64,000 bases of DNA from Carallia brachiata (GCA_021464245.1 JADCRB010000001.1:2772829-2836828); one strand, 5' to 3'; positions 49,374 through 62,782 are shown, counted from the first letter of the stretch. Numbers and translations are program-made. Notes: generated by a model not told the origin, from the sequence alone.

Positions 49374-49639
49374 TAATTCACAATCACAAACAATAAAAAA
49401 GGTAAAGCTAATGAAAAATTTTGGTTTTATTGTTTATGGAAAGCCATCAACTTTTTTCTTTTGAAAAACTAAAAGAAAAAAAAAAAGACGAAAATTTAAT
49501 TAACAAATTTGTTTGAGGGTTATTTTAGTCATTTCAGTCGTTTGTGATTCTGTTAATCTTCCAACTAATGAGAATTTAAGGAGGTGATAATCAGTACAAT
49601 AGGAAATAATGATGGCTGCCTTCCTTTTCCACGAACGTG

Positions 49640-49875
49640 AGAGTCACGTGCTGACTAGGGACAGACACACTTGTTTTCTTTGAATTAGCAATTGCCAGCC
49701 AGTAATGCCACGTGATTTCTACAATGGCCCCACAAATACACTTCCACGCTGGAGTCGTTGGGCCCTACTCTGACCAAGAAAGGTGCCACGTCCTCAAAAG
49801 CCCGAGCGTTGCTCGTGTTCCGCTCGCAAGCGACAAAGAATGGTGGCGTCCACGTGGCACTCGTAGGTACGTGAA
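49640..49875. promoter_or_regulatory. Cluster of ACGTG (ABRE/G-box) motifs
   Basis: Within 236 bases there are GTCACGTGCT (about 49646), GCCACGTGAT (about 49708), GCCACGTCC (about 49785), TCCACGTGGC (about 49849) and GTACGTGA (about 49868). Such clusters mark promoters induced by abscisic acid or stress through bZIP factors. The nearest start codon found is the OPT gene 1.9 kb away on the far side of a MITE. The region is GC-richer than its surroundings. Confidence 0.55.
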
Positions 49876-51439
49876 CAATCGGCCTCTTTGGGAATTCTGC
49901 GCTGCGAATAGGGTCCGTCGATTATTAATAACCGTTGGACATGGACACTTTTCAAAAGCTAGGAAATCCCTAACAAAAGGAATCTAAAATTGTTTATTCA
50001 TGAAACAGTAGATAAAACGCACAATAGGTTGTTGTTGTTTTTTTTTTTTTTTTTTTGAGCAACACAATAGGTTGTTGTTGCTTGCGAAAGTCAACAACAA
50101 AAAAAAAAAAACCATAATATTACGTATTATCAAAATTATAATATATTATTTTTAAAAATTTAACTATCTAACGGCCTTCTAAAAAGAAATATGTCTTGTT
50201 TTCTCTTTTTCTTTTTATTCACATTAGGAGAATATAAAAAATAGTAATACACTAGTTATAGAAATGAGTTTAATTTTAAAAAATAAAAAATTTATTTTTT
50301 AAAAACTAAATTTTAAATATTTTTAGTATTACCTTATATTTACTTATTATTACTCTAAACTTTAATTTTAAAAAAAATTCATTTTTTTTGCTTAAAAAAA
50401 CTTTCTAATATTTATAGTTACTGTATAACTATTTTTTATATTCCTCTAGTTTTTCCCTTTTTTATGTAAAAAATTTACCTTGTTTTCGTTTTAATTATTT
50501 ACTGTTTGGCATTATAATCAAATGAGGTAACTTTCAATTACCAAAAACGTTTTATTCTAATAACGCTCTTTCTCGTTCATTTGAAACTCTATTTGGTTAT
50601 AAACCTTTTCTTTTTCAGTTTATATTAGGTTTTAAACTTTGTAAAAAAAAAGTGATAGTTCTTCATTTACCCATAAATGTCTCTTTTGCTCACAAATATT
50701 ATAAGTCCAGATTTCCATTTTCAAGATTGGGTATGCTAGCTCCTAACGACTGATTTGTAATTAGTAAAGGGTGAATATATACAAATGGAGCTAATGGGTT
50801 AAGGATTTAACGTTCTTTTTGGTTATTATTTATTTGGTTAAGGAAGGTTGTGTAGGCTGTTCAATTTAACTCACTGGTTAATTATTTCAGCATGAAGTAG
50901 AGAATCACACATAGGCAGTTTAATCATTCAAAGTGAATGAGACTCTAACTTCAAATTATAAACTGTTTTACTTTTTCTAAGATCATTAAAGTTTGATGAT
51001 AAATTTATCATGCATGTTATACAAAGTACATGCATTGTTCAAGAATCTACAATTAATTACTAATAATATACACGGTTTGAGATGTAAAAATTATAATTGA
51101 TTGTATGTTTGGAATTCTTTCCGTGTGGTGGGGTCTAGGGATGGACTTTTGGCGAACTTCTACCTCAACTGTTTGAATCGCGATGTTATGCAACATACGT
51201 ACGACTGCTACAAACCGATCGTTTTGAACTAGCGGGGGAACCCACATGACCACTTTTTTTAACACTTAAAAAAATCAGCCATGCGTATATCAGTCATTAA
51301 ATTTGTGGATCGAAATTAGAATAATTTTCATTCGTAACGTTTCATTCAATCATTTATAATAGAATAGACTCACTATCTGAATGTCAGTGACTAGTGAGGT
51401 TAAACTTGTTTCTGCCACAAGACCACAACGATTATTGAG

Positions 51440-51600
51440 CCTGAAATTTATTACCGCCCCACAATCTTTCTCCACCGCAGCAGACACCCAATTATTTGTC
51501 AAAAAAGAGCACAGGCGTTGAAATTCAAACTCAGATCACCAACATAGAATATACGTCGACTTGTAACTGAACTACTACCTCGAGTAGTATCCACATGGCC
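51440..51600 (-). mobile_element. SINE-like remnant, minus strand
   Basis: On the minus strand a GTAGTAGTTCAGTTACAAG stretch resembles a pol III A box, and GATCTGAGTTTGAATTTCAA about 35 bases on resembles a degenerate B box. The 3' end and target duplications are not clear. Confidence 0.4.
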
Positions 51601-54600
51601 ACCTGATTGAGCATTGATCCAAGCTTAGTACTTCCCACGTTCACAAGCTCCTAACACTCGTCGATTTCTCCCGGTCGACAGTAAAATTTTACTGTATGGC
51701 TTAATTTTAAAAAATACGTGAGAAACATACAATTTATTTAATAATATTTAACGATTTTATTTCTTTTTAAATCAATTATATTTCTTTTTAAATCAATTAT
51801 TTAAGGATTCATATAAATATGTGTTCACAATTCCTCTCAAAGTTGAGTCACTCAGAAGAATTTCTGTTGTTAGTACCGCCTCTGGCACTCATACAAGTGC
51901 TATAAGCCAATAAGCTTTGGTGCTCGTTGAAAGTGCTGTTAATTAAGGCCATCCGTTTGGTACATAAAAGGTGCAATGTACTGCAAGTGGACACCAAAAG
52001 CAGGGATCTTGATTATATGGGTCCTACTCAGAAGTCAATCTAGCTCGGGAATCTGCGATGAACTAGAGATTGCATCTCCAAAAAGGGTCGAAATTGGTGT
52101 TGGAGGACATGAACAATATCGACTTGGACATGCCCAAAATAATGGGAACGGTTTGTTTTGTGAACTCGACAAGAACTCGAAAATTTAAGGGTTCCCATGA
52201 TCTTAGACATACGTTTGTGGTCTCGGTTTGGACTAGTTGGATATGAAAGAAGTTCAAAATTTTAGCAAATTTTTTTTGTTTTGTTGTTAATCTTATTTTG
52301 GGACCGAGTAAAGTTTGAGCGTGCAATATTTTGATGTTTTCATATAAATTTGCCAAGTAATAGTTATCGAGTTTTACTGCACAGCTTAATTTTATATAAT
52401 ACTGAAATAATTATACAGTTTATTTAATATTATTTAATAATTTTTATTTTCTTATCATCTAAAAGTATACATCACTTTAATCCAACTTTGATCTCTATTA
52501 ACTGGCATAAGCAGATGGTTGAGAATCATCCACGGTCAATTAACACAAAAGGCCTATCAGATATAAAGCATGGATGTAGGAAAAAGCTGTTGTGGTTTTG
52601 AAGAATATTATTATGATGAATGGTATGTTCGAGTAATTAATTATCTCAATTTTTTTACCAAAAGAAAATATCGGAACCTCTTGTAGCCTCTTTTTTTTTT
52701 GGTGAATAGCATAAATCAAAGTTCAAGGTGCTGTTCTTGGGTGCTCCACCCACATTATCGAGATTCTTGGTCTTTCTCTTCACATTTACCTAACATAAGT
52801 TTCGTCAGGACTCAGGAATTATGTTGAAGTTCCCCTTCAATCTGTTCACCTGTATAGTTTGGGCAACATGGTGGAGCAAATTAATGGGTTGGTTTTTTTT
52901 ATTCATTTATAATTTATTATTTATTATTTATTTTGTTTTTAGAAAAACAGACCTTGACATAATATTGGTGAACGAGTTTCACTATGCACACACTCCACAA
53001 AGTCCCCCAAAAGAATTCATTCGCTATTCCCTTTTCATTTATGGGCCAGTGGTACCACAACCACCCGGTAAGGTCGCAGTTAGAACATGACCTGCCAAAT
53101 TCCTTTAAACTTTAGTACATGTGGTTGGGCCTGAGCCTTTTTCTCTTTTAGCTCGAAGTATAAATTATAATATCCATGCTGAGTGGGTTTGTGGTCCTAA
53201 GTTTGATCCCTACTCTCTTTTTTTGTTTTTTGTTTTTTGTTTTTTTTTTTTTCGTGGTCATCCTCATCTGGATCTGACTCCTTGAAAATATGGACACGAA
53301 CATGGAACACGTCGTTGAGACATTTGCCAGTTTCAATGGCAAGGAACTAAAGGCATATCCCTTTTGAGTTACGTGCCACGCCGTGGTATAAGACTTTGTT
53401 AGCCCATTTTCGAAAATTCCCCTGTGCATTTTGGGTGACTGAAAATGCAGGCATTTTTTGAATGATGTCCCTTAATCCTAGCCACTGTTTCCTCGGCACA
53501 TAAGTTTAGGGCGTAGATTATGGGACCAACAACTTGGGCCACATTTAATTTTGCATGTTTTAGAGCACAGTTAGGTAATGGTTGCCTTTCTCCAAACCCT
53601 GATCGGCAGTTGGTCCCCTGCTAAACTAAAAAAAAGAAGACTTTGAGCAGGTAAAGATACATAGGTCTTGTCTTTCGGATCAAAGAAAAATATGCATGGG
53701 CTTGTCATTCTTGCTTGTATGCAACTCCCAATCTTTCATTATTTGTATCAAAAATGAAAAAAAAAATCCCAGTATTTGTGCACTAGCCCATAATGCCCCT
53801 TTGTATAGACGTGCTTAGTTGTGGCAGTAGACCTCCACTGATGCCCCAAAATCATGGAGTAGGACCTAAAAGTTGAGGAAGATTACTGGGCTTGTTGTAC
53901 ATTAACTGGGTCCTTTTCGGCGTTATTTATTGGACTGGGATAAACAGTAAATTTAGATTCTTCACGGCCTGGGTATATATTTAAAAAAAAAAAAACAACT
54001 CCAATCAGAACGACGTTGGTGATCAAAAATCTAATCTCATCATTTGTATAATTTTATAAATTTGACGAACCCCATTAGGGAATTATAAAGTTTTGAGCAT
54101 CTGAGAGTTTCCACTGGACATAACAATCGTTTGATTAAACCAGGGCGGTTGCCGGTTGGTTATGCCAAATTATCTCCGTATAGTGTTAATGGGGTTGGTT
54201 ATGCACAGATGTGGTTGAGCCCTTTAGTTGAATCGGCTAAGTCTCGTCGGTGTCCCGTTCAACCTTGTTGGTCTCTAAATCCAGCCCAATAAATCCAAAA
54301 TTCGGACTTATCCCAATTGCCCCAATAATTAGCCTACAGTTATGAATTCCACCAGCCTTCAATTATTAATTTATTATCAGTTTTTGACATGCTCGGGAGT
54401 TGGAGGGGCTTTCCTTTTTTTCAATTTTTTTTAGAAATAAAAATAACATTAGGTTGACATGGCAAATTAAAAGGCAGAACAAACGATTAGCTAATTATAT
54501 ATGACATGACAAATTGTGTGGCAATGCCTTATTGCCACAATTATCACATAACTACCAATGAGCTATAACTCATTTGGAGTTTAAGTTGACTTAAGAAAAG

Positions 54601-54704
54601 TTTCGACTTTGAGTTTATGAAGTCGATTAAATAAAAAAAGTATGGAAAATTGCTTAGACAGCCATGGTAAAGTTCCACCAGCGGTGCACTCATAGACCAA
54701 GTAA

Positions 54705-57600
54705 TTACATAAGAGAGCAAGCATTGGGGTTCTCATCACTGAAAATTTGTGGGGGATAGGCATAGTACTCCAAGAGGTACCTTGATGGCCAATATTCACT
54801 TCGTTTGATATCAGTAGTTATTGTAACATCCTCCTCCACTCCTTTCTCTGCTACTTTCTTCTCCTCTTCTTTCTCTTCCTTTTTCTCCTCTTCCTTCTTC
54901 TCTTCTTCCTTCTTCTCCTCTTCTTTCACTATGGAAGCATGTTTTCTTGTTTTCTTGTACACATCTTCCACCAGTTTTGCAGGATCAACCACCCCTTTGA
55001 CTATCACTTTTGCGCTGGCTAAGTCAGTTTCCACTGACTCCACACCTGCAATTGTAACACATTTAAAAGTGAATGTCTTAGAACAATAAATTAATGGTGC
55101 TAGCCAATGTTAATTAAAAGAATATAATTGCAATAGGAAAAACAAACCTGGGATCTTTCGGATTCCCCTCTGTAAACCTTGAGCACAGGCTTCGCAATGC
55201 ATTCGAATGTTCAGTACAACTGTTACAACAGGAGGAGGCTGCCACCAGGTGGCATTGTAATGGAAATTGGAGGATCATAATTAACATGAAATTAAATTAT
55301 ATAATAAAAAAAAGTCTAATTACGTGGACGTAAGATGCAAAACAATCGACTAATTGCTTTGTACAATCAAATAGTTAATATTTACAATAAAAAACTGATA
55401 AAAAATATTTTTATTTTTATTATAAATATTAATCATCTTATTACACAAAACAATCAATCGATTGCTATGTAATTGCCAGTAGTTAGTTTTTTTCTGCATT
55501 CATATAAATTTTTCATAAAAAAATATACACTATAGAACATGAGCATCTGCTTTCGGATTGCTTTAACTTTGAATATTCAATACCAATCATCTTGCACTCT
55601 TCGAATTTATTACCAGGCACGGCTGATTGATCAATACAAGCGGCCATAGGAAGACAAGAATCACAGCACCCAACAGAAAGTGACAGAAAAACCAATAGAT
55701 AGAAAAGAACACGACCAGGATACTCGAGATCTTAATATGACAGTCATTTAAAACGTGGTTTTGGTTTATTATAAGCATTTGTTAAACCATGCCTACCCTA
55801 TAATCTTAATTTCTCTGCTTTGTTTTTCAAAGTCCAACTTTCATAAAGCGCCTTTACTTTTTACTATTTGTCAAAAGCATGGTTTCTTTTCTCATATCTG
55901 AGTAAGCACCAACATAAATTAGGCCAAAAAGTAACGAAAGATATTTACTTTACAAGCAAATTGAATCGGTCAGTCCTGAAAGTTACTATCCTTAGAGCGA
56001 AGCAGCCCCATCCCATTGCTCCATTACAAAGCATAGTTAATCAGTTAGGTAGTCTTTTAGAAGTGGGATCATCTAACATTTAAACCCGTGACCCCATGGC
56101 AGTAAAAGCACATGCCAACAAGTTGAGAAAATTGTGGGGTCGAAAACCCTATAATAGTTGCGTCCTTCTTATAGTAAAACGTGCCCTTAATTAATTGTAT
56201 GTGGCTCACTTGTTTTGTTACTATCTTCATGTCAGCAGGGTTCACAAGTTTCACCGTACTCCGTAAAATTGGCATCTGGAAATGGTTAAAAACGCCAAAT
56301 TGGCCTTAGTCCCAAAAAACCTAATATTACACAGGCCAAGAAAAGGGTCTCCTCCAGGCCAACTTTAATGGGTCAAAAATTGAGTGAGGGGCTTATTAAT
56401 TAAGTTATATACAAAGGTAATTATTGTGGGGAGATTCTGTATCTTTGAATTTTACCTCCTTTTTCTTCTCTTCCTTGGGTTCTTTGCTTTCTTCCTGCTT
56501 GTTCTCCTCAGGTGGTTTTGGCAAAGGTGAAATTATCTCCACTTTCCTACCACTTTTCTTTTGTAGCCTCTCACATATCTTTATGGGGTCTGCTGTTTTG
56601 CCTTTCACCACCACTTTACTGGCTTTACTGTCTGTGGTTACTTCCTCTACCCCTGTCAATCCAAATAATTCAACATTATTAATAATATGATACAATAATC
56701 AAATCCAACATGCATTTTATGGTATATTTTTTTTCTTAAAGGATACTTGAGATCATATATACTGGTGTAAATTTTTTGTCCTCCTTGTATTCTGGTAGAG
56801 ATAAAGAGTTAAAGATTATATTAAGCAGACCATATCTGTAAAAATTTAGCTTGTTTCTCAGAAAGTTTTGCAGGTTCAATTTCAAAAAAGTTGGGTTATT
56901 CAGGTACCCAGTTAATAAATGAATAATGATATGACCTAAATGACTTGAAGCTAGAAGCCTAGAACTCCCTTCAACCATTTAGGTCCTGTCCTCTTTATCC
57001 CACATTTCAGCTTGGAATTGAGCAATGAACAAAAGAAGAAAAAGAATCTGACTGTTATCTCTAATGCAATTTTCCTAAATTTGGAGAGGTGAATATTCAC
57101 GTGGGTGCACCTAAAAATGCCAAAGTAAAGAATTTCAGGAGAAAAAAAAATAATTGAATTTGAAAATAATAAAGGATGAAAAGACCTTCAAATCCTTTCA
57201 AGGCTCTTGCAACTTTCCTGGCACAGGCTTCACAATGCATATCAACTTTAAGCACAATCTCTGGAGGCCCTTCTTCCTTCTTTCCTTCCTTTTTCTCATC
57301 GTCTTTCTTCTCCTCCTTGCTTTCTTCTTTCAAAACTTCTTCTTTGTTCTCCTGTGATCATATAATCACCATAAAAAACATAATATAATTACTTAAGCTA
57401 TCCCAAACAAACAATTTAAAGTACAAAATGTCAAAAATCATATCAAAACAAGCACATGGGACCAGATCTAAGAGCACAATCTAGACTAACATAGTAGCAT
57501 GGAAAGAAAACTTAATTAGCATATATATGCATGAAGAACATGTTACATAGAATATAATGATGTTGTGGTTTCAAAAGGATGTAAAGCTTACTTCACCCAT
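54705..57600 (-). CDS. Heavy metal-associated isoprenylated plant protein (HIPP) with two HMA domains, five exons
   Basis: Exons in gene order: 57600-57592, 57351-57186, 56652-56456, 55238-55148 and 55045-54705, giving 267 residues with all joins in phase. Exon 1 codes only MGE. Each HMA domain has the metal-binding MHCEAC motif: MHCEACARKVARALKGFEGV in exons 2-3 and MHCEACAQGLQRGIRKIPG in exons 4-5. Each is followed by the usual V.T....VVKG strand. Long lysine/glutamate stretches link and follow the domains. The protein ends CSLM, a CaaX box for prenylation that would place it on membranes. HIPPs bind copper, zinc or cadmium through the cysteines and act in metal balance and stress. The exon layout, one intron inside each HMA domain, agrees with the family. 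Nothing is broken. An interleaved repeat lies 0.3 kb upstream. Confidence 0.94.
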
Positions 57601-57604
57601 TAAA

Positions 57605-60600
57605 GGGCTGAAGATGATGCTCCAAGTACTCTGCTGCTGCTTCACGAGCTTTATTGACAAGTGCTGTTTAGTAATTCGAGAACTGGGGAAGTGGGCAGCA
57701 GCTTCCTCCTGGTTTTGTGCTCTCTGAGTCTCTATTTCCCCCTTAATTCCTCTCTCTGGCTGTGGTGGAGGAACGTTTAAGTAACGTGGAGAACTCTGAA
57801 AAACTGACGTGGATTTTTTTAATGCAGTAACTGGAAGGGTTCTATTAGTTTACACCACGCAAAATTCTTGGACCCAAAACGGACCCGAACCCACTTACCC
57901 ACATGGTACTAATATAACAATTTCATCCTCAATTAAGATAATGTATTAAAAAATTCAAAAATAGGAAAAAGATAGGTAGATATGTATGAGTAGGAACGCG
58001 GTGGACACGTAGAGATTTGAGTCGTTGGATTGTAAAAAGTGTATTGAATTTAAAAATAAAAAAAACAGATAAATCATTAAATATTGTTAAATTAACTGCG
58101 TGCCCTTCTATGCATTGCCATGTATTAACTCTCTTGAAAATATACAACTAAAAAATGGTCCTTATAATGTAATATAGTGCAATGGTAACTCATAGTGCTT
58201 TTCTCATGTTCAGTTTGAGTCCCAGCTCGCGTAATAGAGAAAATGTTTCTCCTTAAATTGCTAGTTAACTGTGCATGTATGGTGTAAGGTTTAGACTCAT
58301 TATACATATCTACCTATCTTTTTCCTATTTTTGAATTTTTTAATACATTATCTTAATTAAGGATGAAATTGTTATATTAGTGGGAACGCGGTGGACACGT
58401 AGAGATTTGAGTCGTTGGATTATAAAAAGTGTATTGAATTTAAAAATAAAAAATAGATAAATCATTATATATTGTTAAATTAATTGCTTGCCTTTCTATG
58501 CATTGCCATGTAGTAACTCTCTTGAAAATATACAACTAAAAAATGGTCATTATAATGTAATATAGTGCAATGGTAACTCATAGTAATTTTCTCACGTTCA
58601 GTTTGTGTCCCAGCTCCCGTAATAGAGAAAATGTTTCTCCTTAAATTGCTAGTTAACTGTGCATGTATGGTGTAAGGTTTAAACTCATTAGCACTATAAT
58701 CAGTTTGAAAGAGTTCCATTCGGATCTAACAGTATTTGGGTAGTAGGTTTCTCCTTTATAAGAAAAATTAAATAAAAATAATAACAGGTAACCCTCGTCC
58801 TCAACCCACATATATAATAATTTATATACCAATTATACATATTTTTTTTTATCCAAAACAAAAAGTGATGGGAGGGTATTTAACATCTTTTTGGCTATAA
58901 ATATATCCTTTAGCTGATTCAGCATCCCATGATTTTGCCTACATTTTTCCCACCACTTGCAAGTTGTATCATATACTTGGAAATTTTTTTTTTTGAGTTT
59001 TAAATAAAGAATTTTAAAGTGATATAAATTATTAAATAATTAAATTTAAAAAATTAAAATTTTATAAATTATTTAATACTGTTAGATGAATTGTATTTTT
59101 TATCAAAATATCACTTAAACAAAACTATGTAATAATGCTAATACTAAAATAACTATAAAGACATAAGTAGGACATATTTGGTCATATAAAAATTTCTGAT
59201 AGACAACCATTGTTCCCATCATACAGAACACACCAATATCATGTGTTTCACTTGGTCTTTTGTTCAAACGGGTTCGCCTCTAGTAAGATTGAGATGAGGT
59301 CATATATGTAGCAAAAAGTCTAAAATGTTGAAAAAAAAAAAAAAAAGAGTAAAGTGGGATTTCTACATTTGCCATGAATTGTTGGTTCGTCAGCTTTTCA
59401 TTCACATACCTTTTGAGTTGATAAAAGTCCAAAAAAGATATTGATAAAGTTTTCTTTAGTAATCCCAAGAAAACCTTTGATTATACATATATAATAAGAA
59501 TATCAATCAATGGATCAATCAAACACAAAGTGATCGTGATTCTGATTTCATTCATTATTTTCTCGATAATTATAATAAGTGATTCGCTAAAGATGGACAT
59601 TTTGATAACCATAAAACGCAACGAAACTCTGCACGTTGATAATCTTCTTGTTCTTGCAGTGAGAGCCAACAAAAAAAACACACAATTTTCTTATGGTTCA
59701 CATATATATGCCTCTCACGAGGCCATGAGTGAATAAACATTTTAAAGGAAATGGAGCCCACAATTCCTGATTCCAAGCCCCAAGAGATCAAATACCCATG
59801 AAAACCCAATATGTGGTTGGTCGGCCTGGTGACTGGTGAGCAGCAGGGCTTCGTATCTTGCAAAGGGAGGAATTGAAAGCGGGACCCATGTGGAATTGCA
59901 ACCATTCAGAAGCCGACAAGTGCGGAGATAAGCATTATCGCGTGGGGCTACGGATTCTAATGAAATGTATATCAGTGCAGAAAATGTTGGAAAGCACAAC
60001 CATATTCTATGTTTGTAAGGACACCGTTACAGCATCGAAAAAGTTATTTAAAGGATTTGCTTAAATATAATTATATTTTTTTTTAATTAACTTTTTAATT
60101 AAATCTTCACTTTTTATAATAAAAGAATAATAAGATATATATTTTTTATTTATTATAAAAAATGAATACGTAGTTATAAAAAAATGCATAATTATATTCA
60201 CATAAACTTTTTAAATATAAATTTTTTTGGTACTATAACTTTTTTTATTTATAAATACACTGCAATACCATTTATTAGATAATTAATTTTTTTTGTTTGT
60301 ATTTTATTGAGAATGAGCTATATTATAGAGTACTCTATCGAAATTCTTTTAAAAATTGGACAAAGAAAAGGCCGATTGATTTCTCACATTCCTGTCTCCA
60401 CCCATACAAGTTGAGGCACGACTGAAAGAAGAATCTCATAGAGACAGAAATGGAAGTCTTTGCACAAATAATTTGATGCGGACGCTCAAAAAATAACAAA
60501 GAAAAAAGATTATTGAGGAAACTTAATATAATAATATATATTACATAATTCACAAAAAAAAAAAAACAACTATGAATGCAAAAAGCGTTTTTTGGTAATA

Positions 60601-62172
60601 AACACGAGTTTTTGTTAACAAATATGGCAAATTGCTCTATTCACCAAGGTAAAAAATTGTTTTTGGACTGAGGTTGATTCAAGTGATTAAGTTGTGGGGT
60701 TTTGGATTCAAACCCTCAAAATCTACGGTACATCGTTGCCACTTGACCATTCTTCAGCACTCGAGAACTTTATCATAGTTGACAGGTAGATGAAATAATT
60801 CCCTGCATATTCAATGTATTTAATTTTTCTATAGTAAACAACTTATAAAATCTTTGACAAATTGTGCGCTTCCAGCCAAGGTCCTTCATTTTTGTTCTTG
60901 ATATCATACAAAACTGTAAAATATAAATAAATAAATAAATAAATAAATCTTTCATTGGATTCTTATTCAAAAGTGGGTAATTTTATGAATTAAGAGTCGT
61001 AGATATTCTGACCCAAAAACGAAAAGAGTTGTATATAATTCATTTGATGATGATTTTTTATTTTCATAAATTCAACCATCACATATCACTTCACAAAATA
61101 TTTTTCTCTCTCTGTTTTTTTCGTTTTTAATCTTCCATTCTGTTATGTGATTACCGAAAAAACTTCACAGGACATACTATATATGATATGAAGCATCAAG
61201 GATCAAAGCAATTGGATTCAGAAAATTTAAGATGAATAAATATGTAAAACACTTTAATTAACACGATTTCAGAAGCCTTTGTAAGGGATAATCACAATAT
61301 GGATTAACATGAAAGTAGAGAATCAAATGGGATCTGATTTTTGTGACACTTGAAGTAAGAATCGGATGGAAAAGCACGAAATGTGGTGGAGCACGAAATT
61401 TCTTTTTTTTTTAATACATATATTTTCACAATGATAAAACAGAAAGAAGAAGCCAAAATGGAGAAAGACCCAGTTCTGAAATCTGATGTTATTGGAATCC
61501 TAAAAGCAAAAATCATGACAACACCACAAAGACAATGCATAAAAATGGTGGTCCCGGCAGCAAGGATGAGAAAAACAAAAAATAAAGAAAAAAGAGAGCC
61601 AAAGACCCATAGAAAGAACAAGATAGTGCAGGTTGGAACATGACCATACAGGAACTGAGTTAACATCCTACCGTCCCATCTATTTGTTGTATGAGTTGAT
61701 GGACTGTTTTAGTTTATAAGGGAATCAGGCAGGCCTAACAGCCCAAACTATTTGACTGTGGATCTGGACGGTGTCGGTGAGTTATGTGCCTTCCTCTTCC
61801 TTCATTTGGGTTCGGTCAGGACAATGGAAAACCTATCCACTCGATATGTGATTTTTGTTATTAGTTGATACATCTGCCCTTCTCCATCTTCTTCTTCTTC
61901 TTCTTCAAAAAAAAAACAATGTTAGAAGGCAAAATCTTTATGGACAAACGCTCCAGGATGTAAATGGACATCTAATGTTTTTTTTTTTACTATATACAGA
62001 GTATTTTCTATTACATGAACAAAACGCATTCTTACATGTTGTTTAAAAGGTTTTCGGTACGGTTTAAAAAAAATTGTATGTCTTATAAATCATCAGCGTC
62101 CAAGAGCGCGAATCCGTATAGTAGTGCTTGTAAACAAATTAATATAAAAAAAAATAAATAAATAAATTAATA
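57605..62172. other. Spacer with repeats, no gene
   Basis: The spacer contains the direct/inverted repeat at 57908-58690 and an AAAT microsatellite near 60925-60948. A tRNA-like stretch near 60680-60730 (GATTAAGTTGTGGGG, GGATTCAAACCC) may be another SINE relic. Open frames are short. One 120-codon frame at 61304-61666 (minus) is hydrophobic but matches no family I can name with confidence. Confidence 0.55.
57908..58690. repeat. Interleaved inverted and direct repeats
   Basis: An arm of about 82 bases at 57908-57990 is repeated in inverted form at 58299-58380, with one or two differences. The roughly 308-base core between the arms (57991-58298) is repeated in direct orientation right after the second arm (58381-58690). 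The core begins GGAACGCGGTGGACACGTAG and contains a tRNA-like GTGCAATGGTAACTCATAG and TTTGAGTCCCAGC. The order is therefore arm, core, inverted arm, core. Confidence 0.85.
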
Positions 62173-62758
62173 TGGTTGGCAACTGCCAACCTAATTAAAT
62201 GCCACCAACCATTTGGTTGGTGGCAGGCAGGCAGGTGGGGGAGGCCTATAAATGGCCTCCCCCCAAATTGGATTGGGCAGCAGAGAAAAGAAGAAAAAAG
62301 GAAGGCAGCGAAGCAAGGGAAAAGAGAAAAAAAAAAAAAAAAAAAAAAAGAGAGAGATAGTAAAAAAAAAAAAATCAAAATATTACAAATCCGGCTGCGA
62401 TTAAGTCTCATATGGCTCTCAGCAAAATTCAGGCTGCTCATCCGAGAACAAGTCCATTCGACCCTCGGTGAAATTAAGCCAGATCGGCTCAGATCAAATC
62501 TCTACGGTTCCTAAACGTAGTCAAAATATCCAAATCAGATACAGTTTCAGTCTATCCAGTTCAAGAAAAAGCGGTGGAAATTATTTCTGTCAAGATCAAG
62601 CTCGTGCAGCCCTTGACGGAGTCAAAAAAGGAACACTAATCGGAGGATCTACGGAGATCGACCCCACGTAAATTTTCTTTTCTTTTACAATTTTTTTTTG
62701 TAATTTATTTTTGTATCTTCGAGTTTAATTGTTTTAGGCTCGAAATTTACGCATTACA
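62173..62758 (+). repeat. Likely 5' LTR of a retrotransposon
   Basis: The segment starts TGGTTGGC and ends ATTACA, giving the usual TG...CA ends. It has a TATA box (TATAAAT, 62247-62253), a purine-rich leader, and is followed by a primer-site-like stretch and gag. A 22-base palindrome lies near the start (62202-62223). The 3' LTR is beyond the window, so the borders are not confirmed. Confidence 0.6.
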
Positions 62759-62764
62759 AATTTT

Positions 62765-62782
62765 TGGCACGCTCGGTGGGAC
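62765..62782 (+). other. Putative primer-binding site
   Basis: It starts with TGG, the complement of the tRNA CCA end, six bases after the proposed LTR border. I did not identify the matching tRNA. Confidence 0.5.

Larger units (their letters stand above)
47782..54704. other. Long spacer with MITE, ACGTG cluster and SINE-like remnants
   Basis: About 7 kb separates the OPT and HIPP genes. It contains the MITE at 48621-49373, the ACGTG cluster at 49640-49875 and a SINE-like stretch near 51440-51600. A repeated stretch around ACAATTTATTTAATAATATT recurs near 51740 and 52420. No exon chain could be built here on either strand. Confidence 0.6.

Noticed and set aside
49712..49987. 91-codon frame over the ACGTG cluster
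   Set aside because: Amino-acid content looks random and no family fits. The motif cluster points to regulatory DNA.
53150..53260. Possible further SINE near CTAAGTTTGATCCC
   Set aside because: There is a B-box-like stretch and a T-rich run, but the A box is unclear and no borders were found.
58170..58260. tRNA gene in the repeat core
   Set aside because: The A-box-like and B-box-like stretches are degenerate and no cloverleaf can be formed. At most it is a SINE relic.
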